Below, piece by piece: positions 1 to 8,325 of a DNA stretch of 64,000 nt. Made by a program: the position numbers and the translations under genes. Origin of the DNA: Gammaproteobacteria bacterium (lineage in GTDB: Bacteria > Pseudomonadota > Gammaproteobacteria > Thiohalomonadales > Thiohalomonadaceae). A model generated the notes under the pieces. That model ran no database searches and was not told the DNA's origin. It worked only from the letters and a program-made list of their open reading frames with translations. The stretch spans positions 1 through 64,000 of the forward strand of contig JAPHSX010000046.1 of the NCBI GenBank assembly GCA_026196575.1, in the 5' to 3' direction. The stretch's first letter is position 1. Each line of letters starts with the position of its first letter.

Positions 1-198
1 CCCGACCCGCGCTCGCACATCAATCTTAAACATGAATTGCTGGATGTGGTTTTCTTGTGCGTCTGTGCGGTGCTTTCGGGCACCGAAGGATGGGTGGACA
101 TCAAAGAATTCGGTGACAAGAAGCTGAATTGGTTGAGAAAATTCCGGCGCTTCGAGCACGGCATCCCGGCCGATGACACCATCGCGCGCATCATCGAT
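1..198 (+). pseudogene. Truncated ISAs1/IS4-type transposase fragment
   Basis: The frame starting at base 1 reads as the N-terminal region of an ISAs1-family DDE transposase: an Asp-Pro-Arg opening, then LLDVVFLCVCAVL, GWVDIKEFG, and IPADDTIARII. These are the conserved segments of the N-terminal domain associated with this family. The match stops after ARII, about 20 bases before the tRNA-Cys terminator, so the catalytic DDE domain is missing. The 5' end lies outside the window. I read it as a dead insertion-sequence remnant left beside a tRNA operon, not a functional gene. The frame continues through the terminator into the tRNA, but that part is not protein. Confidence 0.75.
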
Positions 199-218
199 CC
201 TGGCGGAGACAATAATCG

Positions 219-250
219 AAAAAAAAGCGCTCTTCGCAGAGCGCTTTTTT
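219..250 (-). terminator. Rho-independent terminator of the tRNA-Cys transcript
   Basis: An 8-bp perfect stem (226-233 with 238-245) with a TCGC loop, flanked by A and T tracts on both sides. Read on the minus strand it lies directly after the tRNA-Cys 3' end. The symmetrical tracts mean it could also stop readthrough from the other strand. Confidence 0.85.
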
Positions 251-252
251 GT

Positions 253-326
253 TGGAGGCCGGGACCGGAGTCGAACCGATCTACTCTGATTTGCAATCAG
301 GTGCCTAACCGCTGGGCTACCCGGCC
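253..326 (-). tRNA. cysT: tRNA-Cys (GCA)
   Basis: On the minus strand a 74-nt cloverleaf including encoded CCA: acceptor GGCCGGG paired with CCCGGCC, anticodon loop TTGCAAA giving anticodon GCA, T loop TTCGACT, discriminator U. It follows tRNA-Gly on the same strand, the order seen in the glyW-cysT-leuZ operon of enterobacteria. No tRNA-Leu follows; a terminator and a transposase fragment take its place. Confidence 0.95.
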
Positions 327-411
327 TGAAACTGGTGGCATGGATACCTGATCCATTTCACAACCGCTTTACGAGCCGGTTATATCGCCTATCCGAGCTG
401 GTGACTCAGAT

Positions 412-443
412 AAAAAAACCCCGGTTATGACGGCCGAGGTTTT
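412..443 (-). terminator. Hairpin terminator after tRNA-Gly
   Basis: On the minus strand AACCTCGG pairs with CCGGGGTT (one wobble) around an 8-11 base loop, followed by a run of seven T. It lies between tRNA-Gly and tRNA-Cys, so the two tRNAs may be partly transcribed or processed separately. Confidence 0.75.
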
Positions 444-450
444 CATAATT

Positions 451-525
451 TGGAGCGGGAAACGAGGCTCGAACTCGCGACCCCAACCTTGGCAAGGTTG
501 TGCTCTACCACTGAGCTATTCCCGC
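451..525 (-). tRNA. glyW: tRNA-Gly (GCC)
   Basis: On the minus strand a 75-nt cloverleaf including CCA: acceptor GCGGGAA paired with TTCCCGC, D arm with AGTGGTA loop, anticodon loop TTGCCAA giving GCC, T loop TTCGAGC. It lies about 70 bases downstream of pgsA on the same strand, as in the pgsA-glyW-cysT arrangement of Escherichia coli. Confidence 0.95.
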
Positions 526-595
526 TTGAGAAGAAGCGCATATTCTAGTGGGTGACCAATTATTGTCAACCCCTTGTTGGCGCTTTTTTTGCCGT

Positions 596-1168
596 TCAGC
601 GCTGCTCGGAATTAAGCGTTGGCCATGCGGCTCGCAGATAGAGCACCATGGACCACAGTGTCAGCACCGCTGCGATATACAACAGCAGCAGACCCGCCTC
701 CGCGGTCGGAAACGCCCCCAACGGCTCACGGTAGAGCAGCAGGATGAGGGCGGTCATCTGGGCGGTGGTCTTGATCTTGCCGAGCATGCTGACGGCGACC
801 TTGGCGGAGGCGCCAATTTCGGCCATCCACTCGCGCAGGGCGGAGATGGTGATCTCGCGCCCGACGATCACCACAGCGGGCAGGGTGATCCAAATCCCGC
901 TATAGGCGGTGGGATTGTGATTGACGATGAGGATGAGCGCGGTGGCAACCATCAGCTTGTCGGCCACCGGGTCGAGAAAGGCACCGAAAGCGGAGGTGAC
1001 GCCAAGGCGTCGGGCCAGATAGCCGTCGAGCCAGTCGGTGATGGCGGCCAGGGTAAAGAGCAGGGCGGTAATGAGATGGGCGCTCTTCACATCAAGGTAG
1101 AAGAAGAGGACAAAAAAGGGGATCAGCCCGATGCGCAGCAGGGTGAGAATATTGGGGAGAGCTTTCAT
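596..1168 (-). CDS. pgsA: CDP-diacylglycerol-glycerol-3-phosphate 3-phosphatidyltransferase
   Basis: Makes phosphatidylglycerophosphate from CDP-diacylglycerol and glycerol 3-phosphate, the committed step to phosphatidylglycerol and cardiolipin, in the inner membrane. The 190-residue protein has the CDP-alcohol phosphatidyltransferase signature at about residues 45-70 (DWLDGYLARR, then a Gly, then FLDPVADK), with all the conserved Asp residues present, and several hydrophobic helices. Length is normal for the family. It starts 6 bases after the uvrC stop with no strong ribosome site, so translation is probably coupled to uvrC. tRNA-Gly and tRNA-Cys follow. Confidence 0.96.
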   Translation of the reverse strand: MKALPNILTLLRIGLIPFFVLFFYLDVKSAHLITALLFTLAAITDWLDGYLARRLGVTSAFGAFLDPVADKLMVATALILIVNHNPTAYSGIWITLPAVVIVGREITISALREWMAEIGASAKVAVSMLGKIKTTAQMTALILLLYREPLGAFPTAEAGLLLLYIAAVLTLWSMVLYLRAAWPTLNSEQR

Positions 1169-1174
1169 CGCTTG

Positions 1175-3016
1175 TTATTCATCGCTGTGTAAGACGTCAT
1201 ATATGCGCTGCGCCAGCTGACGGCTGATGCCCTTGATCCTGAGTAAATCATCCACCCTGGCACGGGCCACCTCCTGCAATCCGCCAAACTGTGTTAACAG
1301 CAGCTGGCGCCGCTTCGGCCCCAGCCCGGGGATCCCCTCCAGCACCGAGCTGCGACGGCTTTTGGCGCGGCGCTGGCGGTGGCCGGTAATGGCGAAGCGG
1401 TGCGCCTCGTCACGGACCTGCTGCACCAGATGCAGGGCCGGTGAATCAGCCGGCAGTATAGTCGGCCGGGAGTGGCCCGACAATATGAGCTGTTCCAGGC
1501 CGGGGCGTCGCTCCACCCCCTTGGCCACACCGATTAACATGACGTCGACCACCTGCAGCTCCTCCATTACCGCCTCGGCCTGCTTGAGCTGTCCCTTGCC
1601 GCCATCGATGAGGAGGATATCGGGGAACTTGCCCTCTCCCTCCTTGAGGCGCTTGAAACGACGTGTCAGTGCCTGCCTCATCGCGGCATAGTCGTCGCCG
1701 GGGGTGATGCCCTCAATATTAAAGCGCCGGTAGTCACTCTTCAGTGCGCCATTGCTATCGAACACCACACAGGAGGCGACCGTCGCCTCGCCCATGGTGT
1801 GGCTGATGTCGAAACACTCGATGCGTTGCGGCAGTTCGGGCAGGCCAAAGGCCTCCTGCAGCGCCACAAAGCGGTTGTAGATGTTGGTCCTGGCGGCAAG
1901 GTGGCTATTTAGCGCCTGCTCGGTATTGGTGACGGCCAACGCCAGCCAGCGTGCCCGATCACCCCTGACGTTGGGGCTGAGGGTAAGCTTGCGTCCCGCC
2001 CGCTCACTCAGCACCTGTTCCAGCAGCGACTGTTCGGGCAGAGTGGTGCTCAGGATCACCTCTCCAGGCAGACTGGCTGCGGTGCGCCCCTCGGCCAGAT
2101 AGTATTGCGGCAGAAAGGCCTGCAGCAGATCGGCCTCACTGCTCTGGGCGGTATGGCTGGGAAAATAGCTCTTGTTGCCCAGGTTGCGGCCACCACGGAT
2201 AAAGAAGACCTGCACACACCCCACCCCACTCTTTACCCGTGCCGCGACCACATCAAGATCGCCCCCCTCGCCCATCACATACTGTTTCTCCTGCACCCGG
2301 CGCAGGTTGGCGATCTGATCACGGTAACGGGCCGCCTGCTCAAACTTCAGGGCGCGGGAGGCCTGCTCCATGCGCGTCACCAGCTCGTCGATAATGGCGT
2401 TGTCCCTGCCCTCAAGAAACATCTCTGCGTGGCGTACATCCTCGGCGTATTGCTCTGCCGTGACGAGGCCAACACAGGGGGCGGTACAGCGCTCGATCTG
2501 ATACTGCAGGCAGGGGCGTGAGCGGTTGCGAAAGAAGTGCTCTTCGCACTGGCGTACCGGAAAGAGCTTCTGCAACAGGTTGAGGCTCTCGCGTACCGCC
2601 GCGGCGCTGGGGTAGGGGCCAAAGTAGCGTCCCCGCTTGCCGCACTTGCCGCGATGCAGGGCGAGCCGCGGGAAGGTATCGTCGCTCAGGTAGAGGTAGG
2701 GGTAACTCTTGTCGTCGCGCAGCAGGATGTTGTAGCGCGGGCGCAGCTGCTTGATGAGATTGTTCTCCAGCAGCAGCGCCTCGTTTTCGGTGTGGGTGAC
2801 CATCACCTCGATGGCGGCGATATTCGCCACCAGTGCCTGGGTCTTGGGGGCCTGCCCCTGGCGCTGGAAATAGCTGCTGACGCGCCGCTTGAGATTCTTC
2901 GCCTTGCCGACGTAGATCACCGTCCCCGCCGCATCCAGCATGCGGTAGACACCCGGACGGCTGGTGAGGGTCTGGAGGAAGGTCTTGCTGTCGAAGTGCT
3001 GTTGAGTGCTACTCAT
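1175..3016 (-). CDS. uvrC: Excinuclease ABC subunit C
   Basis: Makes both incisions around UvrB-bound lesions in nucleotide excision repair. The 613 residues are close to the E. coli length. Visible domains: N-terminal GIY-YIG nuclease (about residues 16-95, GVYRML and [10 protein letters not shown]), a Cys-containing linker, a UVR motif near 205-240, the RNase H-like endonuclease with ECFDISH and [10 protein letters not shown], and a C-terminal double helix-hairpin-helix ([20 protein letters not shown]). It lies between uvrY and pgsA, the standard gammaproteobacterial order. The partner uvrB is in this window at 15027-17051, in a separate locus. Confidence 0.97.
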   Translation of the reverse strand: MSSTQQHFDSKTFLQTLTSRPGVYRMLDAAGTVIYVGKAKNLKRRVSSYFQRQGQAPKTQALVANIAAIEVMVTHTENEALLLENNLIKQLRPRYNILLRDDKSYPYLYLSDDTFPRLALHRGKCGKRGRYFGPYPSAAAVRESLNLLQKLFPVRQCEEHFFRNRSRPCLQYQIERCTAPCVGLVTAEQYAEDVRHAEMFLEGRDNAIIDELVTRMEQASRALKFEQAARYRDQIANLRRVQEKQYVMGEGGDLDVVAARVKSGVGCVQVFFIRGGRNLGNKSYFPSHTAQSSEADLLQAFLPQYYLAEGRTAASLPGEVILSTTLPEQSLLEQVLSERAGRKLTLSPNVRGDRARWLALAVTNTEQALNSHLAARTNIYNRFVALQEAFGLPELPQRIECFDISHTMGEATVASCVVFDSNGALKSDYRRFNIEGITPGDDYAAMRQALTRRFKRLKEGEGKFPDILLIDGGKGQLKQAEAVMEELQVVDVMLIGVAKGVERRPGLEQLILSGHSRPTILPADSPALHLVQQVRDEAHRFAITGHRQRRAKSRRSSVLEGIPGLGPKRRQLLLTQFGGLQEVARARVDDLLRIKGISRQLAQRIYDVLHSDE

Positions 3017-3067
3017 GGTCGATAGAAGGTGGGGGAGCCCGCGCTCAGGGTGGCCCGGCGGTCGACG

Positions 3068-3706
3068 CTAAATGCCGTCGAGGATCCCGTGATGCATCGC
3101 CAGGCGGGTCAGTTCGGCGTCGTTGCCAACCCGCAGCTTTTCGCACAGGCGGGTGCGATAGGTGCTGATGGTCTTTGGGCTGAGACAGAGCTTGTCGGAG
3201 ATCTCCTGCACCTTGTTCCCCTGCACCAGCATCAACAGTACCTGCATCTCGCGTTGCGACAACGCCTCGAAGGGCGATTTGCCACTACCAGGCAACAGTG
3301 AGAGGGCCAGATCCTGCGCGATATCGGAGCTGATATAACGCTTGCCGCCGTGTACCACCTTGATCGCGGCGATGATCTCATCGACCGAACACCCCTTGTG
3401 CAGATAACCCGAGGCGCCCGCCTTGAGCAGGCTGGAGGGGAACGGGTCGTCGGTATGGACGGTGACGATAATAATTGGCAGATCAGGATAGAGCTGCACC
3501 AGTTTGCGGGTCGCCTCCAGGCCGCCGATTCCCGGCATCGAGACATCCATCAGCACCACGTCGGGGCGCCGCTTGCGCGCCTCTTTTAACGCCTCTTCGC
3601 CGCTCTTTGCCTCGGCGTAGACCTTGATTCCGCTGACATCCTCCAGCAGGCGGCGGATACCGGTACGTACCAGTTCATGATCATCCACCAGGAGTACATT
3701 AATCAT
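3068..3706 (-). CDS. uvrY: GacA/UvrY-family response regulator
   Basis: Response regulator of the BarA-UvrY / GacS-GacA system, which in gammaproteobacteria activates small RNAs that titrate CsrA/RsmA. Receiver domain at about 1-120 with the acidic pair DD8-9, phosphoacceptor Asp54 (VLMDVSMPG) and Lys near 105; LuxR-type helix-turn-helix at about 148-190 (LSQREMQVL, LSPKTISTYR). Length 212 matches GacA. It precedes uvrC by about 50 bases as in E. coli and Pseudomonas. The cognate sensor kinase is not in the window. A 75-base gap upstream (3707-3781) must hold its promoter. Confidence 0.95.
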   Translation of the reverse strand: MINVLLVDDHELVRTGIRRLLEDVSGIKVYAEAKSGEEALKEARKRRPDVVLMDVSMPGIGGLEATRKLVQLYPDLPIIIVTVHTDDPFPSSLLKAGASGYLHKGCSVDEIIAAIKVVHGGKRYISSDIAQDLALSLLPGSGKSPFEALSQREMQVLLMLVQGNKVQEISDKLCLSPKTISTYRTRLCEKLRVGNDAELTRLAMHHGILDGI

Positions 3707-3781
3707 TGGAATCCGCCGCTCCCGCTAATACACCGATACGCTACAAGACCAAATGGGGAAAGAGCTGTCCGGCACTGGCGA

Positions 3782-5302
3782 TCATCCGCGTGGCGCATCC
3801 CCGCCGACCGCCTGTGTGATCTCCACCCCCTCAACACTGGATGGCACCGACTCTACTGATGCCACACCGCCGGAGGGGTTGGCAAAGCTGTCATTGAGCC
3901 GCTGTACGAAGCGATCCGTATCAGCCACCACGCGGGCCAGCTGATGCCTGCTGCGCCGCCCCCATCCTGCCGGGATGACGTTGAACAGGCTGCGCCAGAT
4001 GCGGGTGCTGCGGGCGAATCCGCCCAGCAGTTGTGCCTCCTCATCATGTCCCTTGGCCTGGGAGGAGAGCCACTTCATGACACCACGGGCGGCCAGTTTG
4101 CGCAACCGGTAGTGCAGATAGAAACCGGCGCCCAGCATCAGCGTCACGCCCGCCAGGAACCAGTTGGGATGACTGACCATATCCCCCGCCCAGGGGGCAA
4201 CAAAACGCAGCCCCTCCCAATAACCGGCCTTGATGCTCAGCACCAGCGCCAGCAGGGCCAATGTGCCGAAGACGGCGCCATCGAGGATGAGGGTGCGGCG
4301 ACGCCAGCGCGCCAGCCCCTCGCCAAGGAGCGGCACAATGCGGTTTTCGATATTGCGCGCGTGCTTCTCCAGCGCGCCGACGATGCGGTAGGAGCGCTCC
4401 ACCTCCACCCGCTGAATACGCTGGTAGATCTCGCTCAAATCGGCGTCTCGCTTGCTCTCAAAGCGCTGGCGCAGTGCCGTATCCTCAATTGGCACCGCCG
4501 CATCGGGATTGTAGATGGTGTAAAAGCGCCCGGCGGTCAGCCCCTTTTGCGCCAGCGCCCGCTGCCACGCACCGAACACCTCCTCCGGATTATCCTCGCG
4601 GGCGGCGGTGTCGATCTGATTGAGCACATAGAGAAACTTGCTGGCATCGGCACGGCCAATACTGCGCGCCACCAGATGCTCCAGCGTATCCTGCATCGCC
4701 CCCGGCTCCGGGTGACGCGCATCGAAAAAGACGATCACCAGGTCGGAGAGGTTAACGATGTGTTCGGTCAGGCGCAGCGTGGCGGTACGCTGGGCGTCGG
4801 CATCAAAGCCGGGGGAGTCGATGAGGATCTTGCCCTTGAGCTGCTCACTGTGGCAGGTCTTGAGCTGCAGATAGCTGTCAATACGGTTACCCTCGCCGCC
4901 CGCCACCGTCTCGATATCTTCACTGATCTGGTAGAAGGGAAAACGCGGGTCGGCATCGAGCGCCAGACCGGGCAGCACATGGGGGGTCTGCTCGCGGCTG
5001 TGACAAATGACCGTGAATTTGTCATCCACCGCCTGATTGCCGGAGCTTTGCAGTTTCTGCCCCAGATAGTGGTTGATGAAGGTTGATTTGCCCGAGGAGA
5101 AGGTGCCCAGCACCGAGATCAGCGGCCACCACGGGATCTGCATGGCGTAGGAGCCGCTGTGTGGCAGCAGCCCCATACGGTACGCCACCTTGTCCAGCAG
5201 CCGGAAACTGTTGACGGTACTCAGCAGCAGCGGGTTTTCCTGCCGCAGATGCTCTTCCAGACTCTGCAGGCGATTGGTGATCATGGGTTCGGGGCCAAAC
5301 AT
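3782..5302 (-). CDS. Dynamin-like GTPase with two membrane segments
   Basis: Predicted membrane-associated large GTPase. G1/P-loop GTFSSGKS at about residues 66-73, G3-like LIDSPGFD, G4-like LNQID. Two hydrophobic segments follow in the second half (around VFGTLALLALVLSI and LAGVTLMLGAGFY), a layout like bacterial dynamin-related proteins that insert in or remodel membrane. The preferred start gives 506 residues and has a GCAGGA ribosome site 8 bases upstream; a TTG five codons earlier is possible. It is last in a same-strand run with a ParA-type ATPase, a TPR protein and a membrane coiled-coil protein, which suggests a shared role, but substrate and function are unknown. Confidence 0.8.
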   Translation of the reverse strand: MFGPEPMITNRLQSLEEHLRQENPLLLSTVNSFRLLDKVAYRMGLLPHSGSYAMQIPWWPLISVLGTFSSGKSTFINHYLGQKLQSSGNQAVDDKFTVICHSREQTPHVLPGLALDADPRFPFYQISEDIETVAGGEGNRIDSYLQLKTCHSEQLKGKILIDSPGFDADAQRTATLRLTEHIVNLSDLVIVFFDARHPEPGAMQDTLEHLVARSIGRADASKFLYVLNQIDTAAREDNPEEVFGAWQRALAQKGLTAGRFYTIYNPDAAVPIEDTALRQRFESKRDADLSEIYQRIQRVEVERSYRIVGALEKHARNIENRIVPLLGEGLARWRRRTLILDGAVFGTLALLALVLSIKAGYWEGLRFVAPWAGDMVSHPNWFLAGVTLMLGAGFYLHYRLRKLAARGVMKWLSSQAKGHDEEAQLLGGFARSTRIWRSLFNVIPAGWGRRSRHQLARVVADTDRFVQRLNDSFANPSGGVASVESVPSSVEGVEITQAVGGDAPRG

Positions 5303-5330
5303 GGGGGGTTCCTGCAAGCTGAGGGGGAGA

Positions 5331-5813
5331 CTACCAGGGCATGAAACTGCTCGCCTGACCCATGGGACGTCCGATATTGTGGTTCATCGAGCCGACCTGA
5401 TGGTAAATACCGTCCACACTTCTCGCCATTGAGTGGGTGGAGCCATTCATCGTATTCATACTGGCGTCAATTTTATGCAGGTCTTCCGACATGGAGTCCA
5501 TATTGCCACTGATGCTGTCCATGTTTACCACCATATGGTCGATGCTCTGGGTCAGTACCGAGACATTCCGGGCCAGCGACGCCACGTCGTGGGTCAGGCT
5601 GTAAATGAGAAAAAACCCATAACTGGCCAGCACGATAAAGGCGAACAGCGAGGGGTAGACAATCATCTCCCAGCGCCGTGCACTGCTCTCGAAGGTGGTG
5701 GCCAGCCGCTCCATGTGGTGCTCACCGCTATCAGTTGCGGTGCGCCCCCCGGTGATGCGGGTCACATTGGCGCCACGCTCTTTGTGGCCATTATCCGTAC
5801 TCTTGTCACTCAT
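5331..5813 (-). CDS. Small membrane protein with Met/Ser-rich coiled coil
   Basis: Family not recognised. The 160-residue product has a polar N-terminal region, one clear transmembrane segment at about 48-72 (PSLFAFIVLASYGFFLIYSL), then a long hydrophilic stretch in which hydrophobic and Met residues recur at roughly heptad spacing (MVVNMDSISGNMDSM, INTMNGSTHSM-like repeats), typical of a coiled coil. The last 20 residues are Met/Gly/Pro-rich. It sits between the TPR protein and the dynamin-like GTPase with short gaps, so co-transcription is likely. It could be a scaffold or adaptor for the GTPase; this is inference. Confidence 0.75.
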   Translation of the reverse strand: MSDKSTDNGHKERGANVTRITGGRTATDSGEHHMERLATTFESSARRWEMIVYPSLFAFIVLASYGFFLIYSLTHDVASLARNVSVLTQSIDHMVVNMDSISGNMDSMSEDLHKIDASMNTMNGSTHSMARSVDGIYHQVGSMNHNIGRPMGQASSFMPW

Positions 5814-5869
5814 CGCTTTACTCTCTATCTAAACCCTGGGGGAGGATCAATGCGCCGATTGTACCACCA

Positions 5870-6769
5870 TTATTCCGCTGAAAACTCACCGAGCAGTGCC
5901 CTGCCCTGCTCTTCGTCCATCCGGGCGACAATGGCAGCCAGGCGGTACGCCATCTCGTGATACCCAGCCTGATGGATCAAGCGGGCGGCGGCGGTATAGG
6001 CCTCAAGCGCGGCGGCGACATCCGCCTGGGCGAGCAGCACATTACCCAGCTCCCCGTAGGCATCAAAATTATCGGGCTGGGCGGCAATCAACTGGTGGTA
6101 GTGTGCCACGGCGCCCTCCAGGTCACCCTGCCACACCGCCGCACGGGCAGCGTGCCAGATCTCCAGCGGTGGCACGGGCGTGGAGGATGCCGGCAGCGGC
6201 TCTGGGGTGGGCTCCGGCTCTTCTGCAGAGATGACCAACGGTGGCGCGGCGACACCATCGAGCTCCAGCGGCCTTGCCAGCGGCGCGCCCTCTTCGGGGA
6301 AGGCGAGGAGCCCATCCGGGGGAGAGGCGGGCTCAGCACCGACGGTGCCACCATCGGCCGCGCCACCCGCACTCCCGCTCTCTGATGGTGGCGCCTCTGC
6401 CACCACCACGGCAGCAACAGCTTCTTCAGATTCGGCTTGTTCAGATTCTTCCTGTGCAAAAGACGGTTCGACCGACGAAGGCTGCTGCCTGTCACTATCA
6501 CCAGCAGGAGCGGGCGACGACTCCGTCCCATCCACGGGTGGGAGCAACGACTCATCCGCCACCACGTGCGGCGCTGTCGCAGGCAGCGGCTGTTCCACCT
6601 CCGGGCGCAATCGCGCGACCAGAGTGTCGACCTTGCCGATCAGCTCCTCAGCCTGCGGCGACGCGGTCAGCGTCTCGGAAAAGATGACCTCACGATTGAC
6701 ATAGAGGGCCACCAGCACGATGAGCAACAGCAGATAGACCGGCTGAAACAGCCACTTCAGAACACGCAC
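5870..6769 (-). CDS. Membrane-anchored TPR protein with acidic Pro/Ala/Ser linker
   Basis: GTG start immediately after the ParA-type gene (stop and start 3 bases apart), so translation is probably coupled. The 299-residue protein has an N-terminal transmembrane segment (about residues 5-25), a long low-complexity Glu/Ala/Ser/Pro linker (about 60-200), and a C-terminal pair of tetratricopeptide-like repeats (AVAHYHQLIAAQPDNFDAYGELG, then ALEAYTAAARLIHQAG; positions about 215-270). TPRs mediate protein contacts, so it probably displays a binding module on the inner membrane. No enzyme motif is visible. Confidence 0.8.
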   Translation of the reverse strand: MRVLKWLFQPVYLLLLIVLVALYVNREVIFSETLTASPQAEELIGKVDTLVARLRPEVEQPLPATAPHVVADESLLPPVDGTESSPAPAGDSDRQQPSSVEPSFAQEESEQAESEEAVAAVVVAEAPPSESGSAGGAADGGTVGAEPASPPDGLLAFPEEGAPLARPLELDGVAAPPLVISAEEPEPTPEPLPASSTPVPPLEIWHAARAAVWQGDLEGAVAHYHQLIAAQPDNFDAYGELGNVLLAQADVAAALEAYTAAARLIHQAGYHEMAYRLAAIVARMDEEQGRALLGEFSAE

Positions 6770-6772
6770 GGC

Positions 6773-7420
6773 TTAGCGCCCCCCCTTGTCGCGGGTCTCC
6801 GGATAGAGAATCCCGGCAAACACCCGAAACTCCAGCGACGCCTTGCTGGATGGCTCCGCCTCGAACACCCCCACCCCCTCACTGAAGGAACGACGGTAAG
6901 CGGTACGCTGATGCAACCTGTTCTTAATCAGGGTCACCCCCTGTAGATCGGCCAGCGCCTCCTCGGCCTCATCCGACTCACGCACCGAGTGATGGGTATC
7001 GGCACGATTGACGAAGACACAAACCTCGGGCGACTTCTCGCTGACCACGCGACTGATCAGGGTCAAAAAACGCTGGGTCGACCAGATATCGGCCTGGCTG
7101 GGGGGGACGGGGATCACAATGCGATCAGCCACCGACAGAGCCGACTTCATCGCCGCCATATCGGCGGTGCCGACATCAACAATCACCTCACCACTCTTGC
7201 TAATGAGGTCATCCACCAGATCCGCACCGCCGTAGTGGAGACTGAACAGTGGGGTATAGCCCTCCTCGCTGCGCACCTCATGCACATCGGTCAGGGTACG
7301 CTGCGGGTCGAGATCGAAGGCGCTTACCCTTTTGCCATGTGCCGCCAGCCACACCGCCAGATTAAACGCGACGGTACTCTTGCCCGAACCACCCTTTAGA
7401 TTGCCGACCACCGTTATCAT
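6773..7420 (-). CDS. ParA/MinD-family ATPase
   Basis: Deviant Walker A P-loop ATPase: KGGSGKST near the N-terminus, the switch Asp in FDLDPQ, and VIVDVGTAD as Walker B. The 215 residues match small ParA-like proteins (plasmid partition, McdA, VirC1-type). The ATG at 7420 is preferred because it puts the beta strand ITVVGN at the start; a longer frame to 7489 adds 23 unconserved residues. There is no ParB gene nearby. Its downstream neighbours are a membrane TPR protein, a membrane coiled coil and a dynamin-like GTPase, suggesting cargo positioning or membrane organisation rather than DNA partition. Confidence 0.88.
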   Translation of the reverse strand: MITVVGNLKGGSGKSTVAFNLAVWLAAHGKRVSAFDLDPQRTLTDVHEVRSEEGYTPLFSLHYGGADLVDDLISKSGEVIVDVGTADMAAMKSALSVADRIVIPVPPSQADIWSTQRFLTLISRVVSEKSPEVCVFVNRADTHHSVRESDEAEEALADLQGVTLIKNRLHQRTAYRRSFSEGVGVFEAEPSSKASLEFRVFAGILYPETRDKGGR

Positions 7421-7754
7421 ATGCGTATCACTCAGCCTGAGAAAAACATCGGAATTTCGTCTCGGCGCACTGGTGCGCCCGCTTGCCACGGCATGAACCG
7501 TGTCGTTCGTCGTGCCATCAATCTACTATTGCGCGATTGCCCGAGGGGGCGCTCCCGCGCCACCTTAGGCTTCGTCCCGTTCCGCCGCGCCCTCACCTGA
7601 GTCAATCCCAGCCAAGGCACTCAAGCCTGCCCTATTTCGCTATGCACCCCTCAAGCCCTGGCGCAACCATCCCGCACCAGCACTGCAGCCAAAGCGGCTG
7701 CTCGATACACAGGGAGATAGGGTGAATTCTCAATCCATATCCAACCACATGACT
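7421..7754. other. Intergenic region, no gene seen
   Basis: About 330 bases between the start of the ParA-type gene and the hairpin downstream of the sulfur-globule-like gene. The short open frames have no recognisable protein character or ribosome sites. It should hold the promoter for the ParA operon (minus strand), but I could not assign -35/-10 boxes with confidence. Confidence 0.5.
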
Positions 7755-7780
7755 GTGGTGAAGGGGGCACCCCTCACCAC
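7755..7780 (-). terminator. Strong hairpin downstream of the sulfur-globule-like gene
   Basis: GTGGTG...GGGG pairs with CCCC...CACCAC with one bulged base and a 3-base loop, about 12 bases after the stop of the sulfur-globule-like gene. No T tract follows on the minus strand, so it may stabilise the 3' end of an abundant mRNA rather than terminate by itself. Confidence 0.55.
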
Positions 7781-7791
7781 ACCATCACTGC

Positions 7792-8241
7792 CTAGTTATT
7801 GCCGGCGGGCGGTGCCATGTAACCGGGACCCGGGCCGTAGGCCGGGCCAGGACCATAGGACGGAACCGGGCCGTAGGCCGGACCAGGACCATAGGACGGG
7901 CCGTAGTAGGGAGCATAACCGCCGTTATAACCGTTGTAGCCGTTATAACCATTGTAACCGCCGCCGTTCCAGCCATTGTTGCCGTAACCATTGCCGTTAC
8001 CGCGACCCTTGCCACTGAAGCTCATGCTGAAGTCGCCGTCGCCCATCATGTCGCCCATGCCGTTGCCCCAGCCATTACCGTTGCCGTTGCCCCAACCATT
8101 GCCGTTGCCATTATTCCAGCCGTTGCCATTGCCCCAGCCGTTGTTGTTAAAGGGACCCCACCAGGCATGAGCGGTGGACATGGTCAGTGCGGTAGCGCCG
8201 GCCAGTGCGACAGCTGCCGCAACCTTTGCGAATTTATTCAT
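7792..8241 (-). CDS. Gly/Asn/Tyr-rich exported protein, sulfur-globule-protein-like
   Basis: The 149-residue product has a clear Sec signal peptide (MNKFAK, hydrophobic core, AHA cleavage site near residue 26) followed by low-complexity repeats: GNGNGWGN-type units, then NGYNGYNGYNGG, then YGPGPAYGP units. Composition and signal peptide resemble the sulfur globule envelope proteins of Allochromatium vinosum (SgpA/SgpB type), which coat periplasmic sulfur deposits. Low-complexity composition limits the homology call. The start is fixed by AGGAG 8 bases before ATG 8241; a frame to 8286 lacks this. The gene is last in a same-strand run with two other exported Pro/Gly-rich proteins and an RND pump. 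Confidence 0.72.
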   Translation of the reverse strand: MNKFAKVAAAVALAGATALTMSTAHAWWGPFNNNGWGNGNGWNNGNGNGWGNGNGNGWGNGMGDMMGDGDFSMSFSGKGRGNGNGYGNNGWNGGGYNGYNGYNGYNGGYAPYYGPSYGPGPAYGPVPSYGPGPAYGPGPGYMAPPAGNN

Positions 8242-8325
8242 GATAATTTCTCCTGCGTTTTGGGGAAGGAATGTCATGTATCGCAAGCGCCTCCCCGGCC
8301 ACGGGCGATACCGTAAAACACGTTG

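Noticed and set aside
37..351. 104-codon open frame from the transposase fragment through the tRNA
   Set aside because: Only the first part matches a transposase; the rest reads through a terminator and tRNA-Cys.
3944..5086. 380-codon plus-strand open frame
   Set aside because: Antisense to the dynamin-like GTPase, whose G motifs show the minus strand is coding.
7828..8150. Tandem short repeats that might look like a CRISPR or minisatellite
   Set aside because: They are codon repeats of the Gly/Asn/Tyr protein; there are no unique spacers of regular length.
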